From: CAWGET01 sp963821715 | GTDB lineage: Bacteria; Bacteroidota; Ignavibacteria; Ignavibacteriales; Melioribacteraceae | Assembly: GCA_963821715.1 (NCBI GenBank) | Contig: CAWGET010000008.1 | Location: forward strand, 164,451-228,450 | Length of the DNA: 64,000 nucleotides | Direction: 5' to 3' | Shown: in pieces, positions 56,372-63,852 of the stretch | Numbering within the stretch: the first letter of the stretch is position 1 | Layout: every line of letters begins with the position of its first letter | Translations under genes and position numbers: made by a program | The notes under the pieces: model-generated | Told to the model about the DNA's origin: nothing | The model's database searches: none | What the model saw: the letters and a program-made list of their open reading frames with translations, nothing else

Positions 56372-57454
56372 ATGAGACCTAAAATGAATAAAAATAAAAT
56401 AAGTGTTAATGATTGCAAAGACAATAGTTATCCATATTTCATAGATCAATTTGATCATTATATTGCTGTCGACTGGTCTTTGGTAAATATGTCCATTGCA
56501 AGGCTAACAAAAAACATGAATGACCCTAAAGTAATTGATGTGCCAACTGACTTATTAGACTTGAAAGATTACCTTAATAAATTGAAAGGTAAAAAAATAT
56601 TGACAATAGAAGAATCTACATCAAGCCAATGGTTATTCGTTGAACTTTTCGATTATGTTGATAATATAATTATTTGTGATCCATACAGAAACAGACTTCT
56701 AAGCGAAGGTCCGAAGAACGATAAAATAGATGCAGCTAAGTTGTCTTTGCTGCTTAAAAACGGATTACTAAAAGAAGTATTTCATACTACAAGTTCATTA
56801 TATGAATTAAGAATGCTAGTAAGCTCATATAATGATCTTGTTGGCGCCGGTGTAAGACTCCAGAATCAAAAATCGGCAATATACCGGGCAGAGAACAAGT
56901 CGCATAAAAAGGATAAAATAATAACCAAAAATAAGATCAAGAAATTCATTTTAAGTCAACTAGAAGAAGACATAGAAAAATATTACACTAAGAAAGAGGA
57001 ATATGAAAAGGAATTTGAAAGAATAATAACAAAGAACAAAACATTAAGAAATCTAAAGACCATCCCCGGAATAGGAACAATAAGCAGTGTAACAATATTA
57101 GCCCAAGTAATAGATTCAAAAAGATTTAAGAAACCAAATAATTATTTGAGCTACTGCGGATTAGTGAAACACGAAAAGTTCAGCGGGGGAAGGAGTTACG
57201 GGAAAAGAACACCAAGGTATTCAAGAAGGCTGAAGAGTGTTTACAGATCAGCGGCATTGCGAAGTATATATTATAACAATCCTATAAAAGAATATTATAA
57301 TTACTTAATAAGTGAAAAGAAATTAACCGATCAAAAAGCAAGAAATATGGTTGCAAGATATATAGCAAAAATAAGCTTGGCAATAATAAAAAACGGGGAC
57401 AAATATAAACCATACAAAAAGAGCAAAGAAATATTGAATCAAACGGCAGCATAA
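56372..57454 (+). CDS. IS110-family DEDD transposase, copy 1
   Basis: 360 residues. RuvC-like DEDD domain: D34 (H-Y-I-A-V-D-W-S), E80 (L-T-I-E-E-S-T), D117 and D120 (G-P-K-N-D-K-I-D-A-A-K). The C-terminal transposase_20 part has L-K-T-I-P-G-I-G-T-I-S-S-V-T and K-F-S-G-G-R-S-Y-G-K-R-T-P-R, including the Ser that acts as second nucleophile in this family. Coiled-coil-rich middle (about 160-230). About 85 bp of left end and 350 bp of noncoding right end flank it. An ATG 12 bases later is an alternative start. Confidence 0.95.
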   Translation: MRPKMNKNKISVNDCKDNSYPYFIDQFDHYIAVDWSLVNMSIARLTKNMNDPKVIDVPTDLLDLKDYLNKLKGKKILTIEESTSSQWLFVELFDYVDNIIICDPYRNRLLSEGPKNDKIDAAKLSLLLKNGLLKEVFHTTSSLYELRMLVSSYNDLVGAGVRLQNQKSAIYRAENKSHKKDKIITKNKIKKFILSQLEEDIEKYYTKKEEYEKEFERIITKNKTLRNLKTIPGIGTISSVTILAQVIDSKRFKKPNNYLSYCGLVKHEKFSGGRSYGKRTPRYSRRLKSVYRSAALRSIYYNNPIKEYYNYLISEKKLTDQKARNMVARYIAKISLAIIKNGDKYKPYKKSKEILNQTAA

Positions 57455-57804
57455 AAGTTTAATGGAGTAATATGTTATTAGTATACTTACAAGTAAAAGG
57501 AAATACTAAACAGTGGGAGAAAGAGTTCATAACGGCGTGTGAAGTTCGGCAAAAACCAGAAACATTCCAATGCAACGGTTAACCGCTCCTATGTTTATAC
57601 TAAAATTTGCCGTAGCCAAAAAAGAGCTCAAATAGACGCGTGGTAAAACAAGCTGTAAAATTAATAGCGAGCAAAAAAAGTAGATCTAAAAACAGAAAAA
57701 CTAATAACAAACGACGGTTATAAATTTAATGTGAGACCAAAGTTAAGAGATTGAAATATATCTCAATGTATCACTGTTTTCTCTTGACTTTCTTTTCTAT
57801 AGAC
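57455..57804 (+). ncRNA. Candidate bridge RNA region, IS copy 1
   Basis: 350 noncoding bp between the transposase and the right end. IS1111-type elements encode their bridge RNA on this side. The segment GCAACGGTTAACCGC at 57572-57586 reproduces both GGTTAACCGC and GCAACG of the attC target, in swapped order, so it is a good guide candidate. No secondary structure was computed; boundaries are unknown. Confidence 0.5.
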
Positions 57805-57807
57805 GCC

Positions 57808-58469
57808 GTTATACCTTGGTTTAAATTAGTTTTCAAATACAGGATTTTAAAGTTTTTTATACTTTTTTGATAGAGTTGTTTTTTGATTTTTCCTTTAAAA
57901 ATTTGAGTCGTTGAAAAAATATAATATTTTATAAATCCGGAATTTTCGTTTTGGGTTTGATTTTTCATTTCAATTAATTTCAGTTTTTGGGACTTAGTAA
58001 ATTTAGGTTACTTCAATTTTCGGGTTGAATAAATTTTGGTTTTAAAGAAGAGTTTCGCCGGCTTTTTTTGGCATTAAAAATTAAATAGTTCTAAACGAGG
58101 AGTTTTTTTCGTTAAAAGCTTACTGGTGGTTTTAAAAGTTTGAGTTTATGTTTTTAGTAGCAAATTAGCGCTTGAGTTTTAAGGTTAAGAATTAATCGAA
58201 TTTCTGGTTTATAGAAAAAATTCAAAATTTTTCATATCAAAATTTAAATTGTTAAAGCGCTCATTTTTGATTTAATTTTCTTTTCGAAAATAAGTTTGTT
58301 GTAGGTTTATAGTTTTTAAAAATTCAGGTTTATTTCAGATTTAGATTTTCTGTGTTTGGCTTTAAATTCTGAAGTCAAGAAAAAATAATAACTTGATAGA
58401 ATTTTCCAGAATTTTTTATTCAAAAGCTAAAAATAAAAATTTATTCCATAATCAGTTATTTATTTTTTG
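57808..58469 (+). other. Cassette 2: no recognisable gene
   Basis: Between core GTTATAC (57808) and its complementary GTATAAC (58470) lie about 660 bp, T-rich on the plus strand, without an open frame having a start, ribosome binding site and plausible composition. A 65-codon minus-strand frame runs out into the insertion sequence, so it is not credible. The content may be a regulatory RNA, a decayed gene or filler. Confidence 0.55.
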
Positions 58470-58703
58470 GTATAACCAGCGGTTCAAGCCGACCGCGTTT
58501 TCTCGTGGAGTTTTTTGCAGTTTTTGGGTTTTCGTTTTTTAACCAAGTAGCTTTTTAAATTGGTTCTGTTAAATAAAATATTTTGCCTTCGGTTTGTTGC
58601 AAATGGAAAAATACAAACCTTCGGCTACGTAATTTTTGGCTTTGCGTTTTTTAGCAAGCCGGCTTGTTTGGGGCGGACCGGCTTAACCGCAAAGCCGTTA
58701 GCC
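58470..58703 (+). other. attC2, intact
   Basis: R'' GTATAAC (58470-58476), L'' A-G-C-G-G-T-T-C-A-A-G-C-C-G-A-C-C-G-C-G, L' ending GGCTTAACCGC, R' GTTAGCC (58697-58703). 234 bp. The left 7-mer complements the cassette's own start core. The central part contains repeated TTGCCTTCGG / CTTCGGCT-type self-complementary stretches shared with attC1 and attC3. Confidence 0.9.
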
Positions 58704-58777
58704 CTATTAAAAATCATAATGACTTTTCAATAATTTTAATTTATTTTTAAACAAATTCATTATAAAGTCTGCTAATT

Positions 58778-59065
58778 ATGAACGCTAATCTAATAAATCA
58801 ATTAAAGGGGTTCTTTAAAAAGAAACCGGTTCTAAGGGCTTATCTTTTCGGTTCTGAAGCGAGGAATGAATCTGATGAAACAAGCGACATTGATATTATT
58901 GTTGAATTGGATTATTCAAAACCAATAGGATTAGAATTTGTGAGAATGGAATTAGAACTTGAGAATCTTCTTAACAAAAAAGTAGATTTACTTTCGAGCG
59001 CCGGAATTTCAAAATATATTAAACCTTTCATCGAAAATGATAAAATATTGATTTATGAGAAGTAG
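58778..59065 (+). CDS. Cassette 3: MNT-type nucleotidyltransferase antitoxin
   Basis: 95 residues. Minimal nucleotidyltransferase with A-Y-L-F-G-S-E-A-R-N-E-S-D-E-T-S-D-I-D-I-I-V-E, containing the G-S...D-x-D catalytic motif. MntA-type proteins neutralise HEPN toxins by adding AMP to them. It overlaps the HEPN gene by 11 bp. Cassette 3 begins at core GTTAGCC (58697), whose complement GGCTAAC starts its attC at 59401. Confidence 0.9.
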   Translation: MNANLINQLKGFFKKKPVLRAYLFGSEARNESDETSDIDIIVELDYSKPIGLEFVRMELELENLLNKKVDLLSSAGISKYIKPFIENDKILIYEK

Positions 59066-59399
59066 AATAGGCGATAAAACCAGAATCGAACATATCTTTG
59101 ATGCAATTTTAGAAATTGAAAATTACACTTCTGAAATTGCATATGATGATTTTGAATCTAATTCGATGATGCAATATGCTACTGTAAAACAACTGGAAAT
59201 AATTGGAGAAGCTGCAAATCACCTGACGGAACATTTCAAAACTTTATATTCTGAAATAGAATGGCGTGAGATAGTGAGATTAAGAAATTTGCTTGTCCAC
59301 GAATATTTTGGAATAGACGCCAAAATTGTATGGGATATTATTGAAAATGATATTCCTGAATTTAAAAATCAAATAAAAGAGATTATAGAAAATTTATAA
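59055..59399 (+). CDS. Cassette 3: HEPN-domain toxin (HepT-like)
   Basis: 114 residues, all helical. The HEPN RNase motif R-x4-H is visible in R-N-L-L-V-H-E-Y-F-G, and the S-N-S-M-M-Q-Y-A-T-V-K-Q-L-E-I-I-G-E-A-A segment is typical of DUF86/HepT. Acts as an RNase toxin held in check by the adjacent nucleotidyltransferase. The stop codon lies directly before the attC (59401), so the pair fills the cassette. Confidence 0.92.
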   Translation: MRSRIGDKTRIEHIFDAILEIENYTSEIAYDDFESNSMMQYATVKQLEIIGEAANHLTEHFKTLYSEIEWREIVRLRNLLVHEYFGIDAKIVWDIIENDIPEFKNQIKEIIENL

Positions 59400-59400
59400 G

Positions 59401-59628
59401 GGCTAACCAGCGGTTCAACACCGACCGCGTTTTCAGGTTCGGCATTTTTCTGTTTCTGGTTTTTCTCTTTTTAACAAAGTAGCTTTTTGAATTGGTTCTG
59501 TAAAATAAATATTTTTGCCTTCGGCGCTTGTTAGGAAATTTAAGCGCCTTCGGCTTAATTTTTTGCTTTGCGTTTTTTAACCGGTTACTGGTTTTTGGGC
59601 GGACGGGTTAACCGCAACGTCGTTAGCT
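59401..59628 (+). other. attC3, intact
   Basis: R'' GGCTAAC (59401-59407), L'' A-G-C-G-G-T-T-C-A-A-C-A-C-C-G-A-C-C-G-C, L' GGGTTAACCGC, spacer AACGTC, R' GTTAGCT (59622-59628). 228 bp. Close in sequence to attC1 and attC2. Confidence 0.9.
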
Positions 59629-59650
59629 GTTTTAACAAAATGGTGAGGTT

Positions 59651-60148
59651 ATGAAGAAAAATAAAGTAAGTAGAATTTTTGTATTCGCTATTCTTTTGTA
59701 TTTACTTTTTTCTTGCGATAAAAATCCAACTGAAAATTTATATCCTCTTGATAATTCTTATAAAGTCACAATTTCTGAAGGAGTTTGGGGAAATGTATGG
59801 TTTTGGGAAGGAGACTTTATGCCTGGTAGTCCAGATGGAACTATTACACCTGTAGTTAGAGAGATATATGTCTATGAGGCAACCAAAGGAAGTTTAGTTA
59901 TAAGGGACGATAATCAATACCCATTGATAAAAGAAATTAATTCCGAGTTAATAACAAAAATTAAATCTGATTCTGACGGATTTTTTGAGATAGTTCTCCC
60001 GGAAGGTAAGTATAGCTTTTTCGCAAAAGAAGATTCTCTTTTTTTCGGAAGCGAGTCTAATGGTGAAGGTTATCTAATGTCAGCAGAAGTAAAATCGAAT
60101 CAAGTTACCAAAAGACAGATAAATATAAATTATAAAGCTGCATATTAA
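59651..60148 (+). CDS. Cassette 4: lipoprotein with carboxypeptidase-regulatory-like fold
   Basis: 165 residues with a lipobox (Y-L-L-F-S-C-D-K-N). The body is beta-rich (G-V-W-G-N-V-W-F-W-E-G-D, then S-D-S-D-G-F-F-E-I-V-L-P-E-G-K-Y-S-F-F), resembling the carboxypeptidase-regulatory-like beta-sandwich. Not matched to a known family. Ribosome binding site GGTGAGG lies just before the ATG. Cassette core AGCTAAC (60155) complements the start core GTTAGCT (59622). Confidence 0.7.
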   Translation: MKKNKVSRIFVFAILLYLLFSCDKNPTENLYPLDNSYKVTISEGVWGNVWFWEGDFMPGSPDGTITPVVREIYVYEATKGSLVIRDDNQYPLIKEINSELITKIKSDSDGFFEIVLPEGKYSFFAKEDSLFFGSESNGEGYLMSAEVKSNQVTKRQININYKAAY

Positions 60149-60450
60149 GAAAACAGCTAACAAGCAAATCAACCCGACCGCGAGAAGATGCGGTCAAATC
60201 GAATTGCTGTAGGGTAGTAGTTCTTGCAAACATTGTGTTCGGCAAAGTAGTTTTAATAAACTAAGTACCGCCGTGCTTTCGATTAAAGATAAGCACGGCT
60301 CAAAGTTATCGGCATTTGTGGGTAACGTGGCATTGCTGCTTCTGGGCGGACGTGTTATTTGCAACGGTAAATTAGAAAAGAAGGTCTCACAAACTTTGCA
60401 GGTGCATATTCCGAATAAACGGAATAAATTATGGCATCTCTAACAAAGTA

Positions 60451-61533
60451 ATGAGACCTAAAATGAATAAAAATAAAATAAGTGTTAATGATTGCAAAGA
60501 CAATAGTTATCCATATTTCATAGATCAATTTGATCATTATATTGCTGTCGACTGGTCTTTGGTAAATATGTCCATTGCAAGGCTAACAAAAAACATGAAT
60601 GACCCTAAAGTAATTGATGTGCCAACTGACTTATTAGACTTGAAAGATTACCTTAATAAATTGAAAGGTAAAAAAATATTGACAATAGAAGAATCTACAT
60701 CAAGCCAATGGTTATTCGTTGAACTTTTCGATTATGTTGATAATATAATTATTTGTGATCCATACAGAAACAGACTTCTAAGCGAAGGTCCGAAGAACGA
60801 TAAAATAGATGCAGCTAAGTTGTCTTTGCTGCTTAAAAACGGATTACTAAAAGAAGTATTTCATACTACAAGTTCATTATATGAATTAAGAATGCTAGTA
60901 AGCTCATATAATGATCTTGTTGGCGCCGGTGTAAGACTCCAGAATCAAAAATCGGCAATATACCGGGCAGAGAACAAGTCGCATAAAAAGGATAAAATAA
61001 TAACCAAAAATAAGATCAAGAAATTCATTTTAAGTCAACTAGAAGAAGACATAGAAAAATATTACACTAAGAAAGAGGAATATGAAAAGGAATTTGAAAG
61101 AATAATAACAAAGAACAAAACATTAAGAAATCTAAAGACCATCCCCGGAATAGGAACAATAAGCAGTGTAACAATATTAGCCCAAGTAATAGATTCAAAA
61201 AGATTTAAGAAACCAAATAATTATTTGAGCTACTGCGGATTAGTGAAACACGAAAAGTTCAGCGGGGGAAGGAGTTACGGGAAAAGAACACCAAGGTATT
61301 CAAGAAGGCTGAAGAGTGTTTACAGATCAGCGGCATTGCGAAGTATATATTATAACAATCCTATAAAAGAATATTATAATTACTTAATAAGTGAAAAGAA
61401 ATTAACCGATCAAAAAGCAAGAAATATGGTTGCAAGATATATAGCAAAAATAAGCTTGGCAATAATAAAAAACGGGGACAAATATAAACCATACAAAAAG
61501 AGCAAAGAAATATTGAATCAAACGGCAGCATAA
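60451..61533 (+). CDS. IS110-family DEDD transposase, copy 2
   Basis: The 360-residue translation is identical to the copy at 56372, with D34, E80, D117 and D120 intact and an uninterrupted frame, so the element looks active or recently active. The enzyme uses a DEDD active site plus a serine, and in this family is guided by a bridge RNA from the element's own noncoding end. Confidence 0.95.
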   Translation: MRPKMNKNKISVNDCKDNSYPYFIDQFDHYIAVDWSLVNMSIARLTKNMNDPKVIDVPTDLLDLKDYLNKLKGKKILTIEESTSSQWLFVELFDYVDNIIICDPYRNRLLSEGPKNDKIDAAKLSLLLKNGLLKEVFHTTSSLYELRMLVSSYNDLVGAGVRLQNQKSAIYRAENKSHKKDKIITKNKIKKFILSQLEEDIEKYYTKKEEYEKEFERIITKNKTLRNLKTIPGIGTISSVTILAQVIDSKRFKKPNNYLSYCGLVKHEKFSGGRSYGKRTPRYSRRLKSVYRSAALRSIYYNNPIKEYYNYLISEKKLTDQKARNMVARYIAKISLAIIKNGDKYKPYKKSKEILNQTAA

Positions 61534-61883
61534 AAGTTTAATGGAGTAATATGTTATTAGTATACTTACAAGTAAAAGGAAATACTAAACAGTGGGAGAA
61601 AGAGTTCATAACGGCGTGTGAAGTTCGGCAAAAACCAGAAACATTCCAACGCAACGGTTAACCGCTCCTATGTTTATACTAAAATTTGCCGTAGCCAAAA
61701 AAGAGCTCAAATAGACGCGTGGTAAAACAAGCTGTAAAATTAATAGCGAGCAAAAAAAGTAGATCTAAAAACAGAAAAACTAATAACAAACGACGGTTAT
61801 AAATTTAATGTGAGACCAAAGTTAAGAGATTGAAATATATCTCAATGTATCACTGTTTTCTCTTGACTTTCTTTTCTATAGAC
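61534..61883 (+). ncRNA. Candidate bridge RNA region, IS copy 2
   Basis: Same noncoding right end as copy 1, containing GCAACGGTTAACCGC at 61651-61665. The base before it is C here (61650) and T in copy 1 (57571). Structure and transcript ends are not determined. Confidence 0.5.
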
Positions 61884-61945
61884 GCCGTTATACACTTAGT
61901 CAATTAAAATCTTTTTTAGAATTTATACAAATACTTGGGAATTTT

Positions 61946-62375
61946 ATGAAATTATTTTTCGTATTTATTGCTTCACTATTATTGATTGGTTGTACGAGAA
62001 CTACAGAACCAACCAACGACCTACTGCTCAAATTAAAGGAGTAATAATTGATGTAGTACCCTAACAAATCTTGATAGCGTTTTGGTTGGGTTTTGTGATT
62101 CAAATATGATAGATAGCTTAATTTCAATGTTAGATTCTCTTTCATTCGGTGAATTAATTGGAAAATATTCACGTTTTTCTGCACCACTTAGTTACACAAT
62201 TAATGGAAAGTTTCAATTTGGATTTGCTTTTGCATCCAAACCACCAGTAGACTATGAACAAATGTTTGCTTACAAACAAGGTTGGAAAATTTGGGAATAT
62301 AATTCAGCAGCCGACACTGTTTATCATTTAATTTCAAATACTGATTCAATTAAAATTAGATTGCAAATTCAATAA
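61946..62375 (+). pseudogene. Cassette 5: lipoprotein gene broken by two frameshifts
   Basis: ATG 61946 starts M-K-L-F-F-V-F-I-A-S-L-L-L-I-G-C, a clear lipobox, but the frame stops at about 62044. A second frame then gives P-T-A-Q-I-K-G-V-I-I-D-V-V-P to about 62062, and a third gives N-L-D-S-V-L-V-G-F-C-D-S to the stop at 62375. Joined, they give about 140 residues. It is either decaying cargo or affected by sequence errors. Cassette limits are GTTATAC (61887) and GTATAAC (62454). Confidence 0.55.
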
Positions 62376-62453
62376 TTTATTTAAAAAATATTTTAAGCAT
62401 TATTGTTAAGCGTCCATTTAGTGGTTATTAGTTTTAAATAATAAGTAAGTCGT

Positions 62454-62677
62454 GTATAACCCGCGCCTCAACGCGACCGCATAATCGGGATGGAATTTTT
62501 TAAGTTATTAGCATTTGTGTTTTTGTTCGGCATTTTGTTCAAGGTAGTAGTTCTAAATAACGTTTTTGCAAACTGTACTTACGAGAAAGTTAAGCACAGT
62601 TTGCATAACAATTGGCGTTTCGGTTCTATGTGTCCCGTCAGTTATGGGCGGACGCGTTAGCCGCAACTTCGTTATAT
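62454..62677 (+). other. attC5, intact
   Basis: R'' GTATAAC (62454-62460), L'' C-G-C-G-C-C-T-C-A-A-C-G-C-G-A-C-C-G-C, L' CGCGTTAGCCGC, spacer AACTTC, R' GTTATAT (62671-62677). 224 bp. The central part differs from attC1-3 in sequence but keeps the imperfect hairpin layout, with TTTGCAAACTGT/ACAGTTTGCA arms. Confidence 0.88.
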
Positions 62678-62699
62678 GTAATTTAGGAAGGAATCACAA

Positions 62700-63710
62700 A
62701 TGACTAAAAATGGGTTCATATTAATTTTAATTTCTCTGTTTTTGTTTGTTACTAATGCAAATTCTCAGACAGTAAAATTACAGCTAAGCGATGATTATAT
62801 AATTGACTGTGAATTTTCAAGCTGGTATTCGCATCAATCTGGGACAAATTATTTTTGTTATGGGGATCAAGGTGTTGAAATTGGTTCTCCCGAATATGCA
62901 GAAATAACATTTGCCTACAGCAATGAACGGTGGGAAAGGTATTACTATAGAATTCCGATTCCAACATTTTTGCAACAAATTCCTGTTGAAAAAGCCATAA
63001 TGAACATTTACAAAACGCAATTGTATCTGACTCTAGATAGCACTGATTTTCAACTTTCAGTTTCACGTTTAGATGAGCCTTTATATCCAATTTATGAAAG
63101 TTATCGTGAAAATGGGATTATAGCTCCATTACATAGTGAATTTGTCTATGATACAACGAACATAATTTCTGGTGAATATATTGGTTGGGTTAGTCTTGAT
63201 ATTACAGAACTTTACAATCTTTGGGTATTAAATGAAATTTCCAATAATGGATTAGTTATAAAAATGAAGGATGAAGAATATCCTACTCAGAAGCGCATAT
63301 TTCTTTATCAATCTTCGAACCCAGATAGCCTATTACGCCCATATATTGAGTTATTTGGGACTAATTTTAGTGATACAACAATTACAGTCAGTGACTATCA
63401 TTTTGAAGATAGTCCAACAACTGTAAATAATGTGCAGACTTTAGAAAATGATCGAATCAACTTAAACTGCTATCCAAATCCATTCAACTCTAATAGCATA
63501 ATCGAATTTAAAATCCCACAAATGACGAATATAAAAATATATGTATATGATTTGTTGGGAAGAAGAGTAAAAACTCTCCTTAATGAAAATAAAGAAATAG
63601 GAGAATACAAAATAAACTTTAACTCTGATAAGTTACCGTCTGGAGTATATTTTATTGGATTAATTACAGAATACGATAATAAGTTTATTAAAATAATATC
63701 ATTGAAATAA
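62700..63710 (+). CDS. Cassette 6: T9SS-secreted DNRLRE-like protein
   Basis: 336 residues: signal peptide (V-T-N-A-N-S-Q), a jelly-roll domain with Y-R-I-P-I-P-T-F and later W-V-S-L-D-I-T-E-L-Y-N-L-W-V ... G-L-V-I-K-M-K-D-E, which fits the DNRLRE/CBM-like family, and a type IX sorting domain (C-Y-P-N-P-F-N-S-N-S-I-I-E-F ... L-P-S-G-V-Y-F). It would be exported to the cell surface, perhaps as a binding module; ligand unknown. Cassette core GTTATAT (62671) is complemented by ATATAAC (63722-63728) after the stop codon. A cargo gene with a complete export signal. Confidence 0.8.
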   Translation: MTKNGFILILISLFLFVTNANSQTVKLQLSDDYIIDCEFSSWYSHQSGTNYFCYGDQGVEIGSPEYAEITFAYSNERWERYYYRIPIPTFLQQIPVEKAIMNIYKTQLYLTLDSTDFQLSVSRLDEPLYPIYESYRENGIIAPLHSEFVYDTTNIISGEYIGWVSLDITELYNLWVLNEISNNGLVIKMKDEEYPTQKRIFLYQSSNPDSLLRPYIELFGTNFSDTTITVSDYHFEDSPTTVNNVQTLENDRINLNCYPNPFNSNSIIEFKIPQMTNIKIYVYDLLGRRVKTLLNENKEIGEYKINFNSDKLPSGVYFIGLITEYDNKFIKIISLK

Positions 63711-63721
63711 ATGGAAATTAC

Positions 63722-63750
63722 ATATAACCTCTTTAATAATTAAGAGGTCA
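63722..63750 (+). other. End of cassette 6: R'' core then hairpin
   Basis: ATATAAC (63722-63728) is the expected complement of the cassette's start core. It is followed by CCTCTTTAATAATTAAGAGG, a hairpin that could end transcription. No L''/L' pair or closing core is visible in the remaining 270 bp, so attC6 is truncated, very diverged, or absent, and the array seems to end here. Confidence 0.5.
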
Positions 63751-63852
63751 AGAAGATAAAGTAATCCCTGACAATAAAAATTGTAAAAGTTCTTTGGAGA
63801 AGTTGAAAGAATTTATTTTTCATCGACGGGAATGAAATAGACCAAAAAGCTT

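Larger units (their letters stand above)
56287..57804 (+). mobile_element. IS110-family element (IS1111-attC type), copy 1
   Basis: 1518 bp, almost identical to the copy at 60366-61883. No terminal inverted repeat at the ends, but subterminal repeats TAGAAAAGAAGGTC (56294-56307) and GACTTTCTTTTCTA (57786-57799) are present. They start 7 bp in from the left end and stop about 5 bp from the right end, the IS1111 arrangement. The insert lies between L' and R' of attC1. IS1111-attC elements are a described group that targets integron recombination sites. Ends are inferred from comparison of the two copies and from restoring attC. Confidence 0.9.
56072..57814 (+). other. attC1, interrupted by IS copy 1
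   Basis: R'' is GCCTAAC (56072-56078), followed by L'' G-C-G-G-T-C-C-A-A-C-C-C-G. L' (CGGGTTAACCGC, ending 56283) pairs with L''. R' is GTTATAC at 57808-57814, on the far side of the insertion sequence. Removing 1518 bp restores a contiguous end of ...ACCGCAAC-GCC-GTTATAC, like the intact attC sites. Uninterrupted length would be about 225 bp. The central part holds self-complementary stretches that extrude as hairpins. Confidence 0.85.
60366..61883 (+). mobile_element. IS110-family element (IS1111-attC type), copy 2
   Basis: Almost identical to the copy at 56287-57804; I found one mismatch by eye, T at 57571 versus C at 61650. Subterminal repeats TAGAAAAGAAGGTC (60373-60386) and GACTTTCTTTTCTA (61865-61878). 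Same orientation and same position relative to L' and R' of its host attC. The near identity shows recent transposition. Confidence 0.9.
60155..61893 (+). other. attC4, interrupted by IS copy 2
   Basis: R'' AGCTAAC (60155-60161), L'' about G-C-A-A-A-T-C-A-A-C-C-C-G, L' around G-T-G-T-T-A-T-T-T-G-C (ending 60362), R' GTTATAC (61887-61893). The internal part differs from attC1-3 and includes a hairpin with CCGTGCTT/AAGCACGG arms. Removing the 1518-bp element gives an attC of about 221 bp with GCAAC-GCC-GTTATAC at the junction. Confidence 0.85.
54480..63728 (+). mobile_element. Chromosomal integron with six cassettes
   Basis: Integrase, then cassettes 1-6 starting at cores 55620, 57808, 58697, 59622, 61887 and 62671, separated by attC sites of about 220-235 bp, two of them carrying IS110-family insertions. 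All cassette genes and the integrase read on the plus strand. Codirectional integrase is the reverse of the common layout and is known from only some lineages. Confidence 0.92.

Noticed and set aside
56276..56458. 60-codon minus-strand frame at the IS left end, repeated at 60355
   Set aside because: Its conservation is explained by the near identity of the two IS copies. It overlaps the transposase start and has no ribosome binding site.
57771..57968. 65-codon minus-strand frame in cassette 2
   Set aside because: It runs into the insertion sequence, so its end is an accident of the insertion. Low-complexity Lys/Asn content.
56072..62677. Repeated GGCGGAC and CCGACCGCG blocks as a CRISPR or direct-repeat array
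   Set aside because: The blocks pair as L''/L' of attC sites and are spaced by genes, with no regular short spacers.
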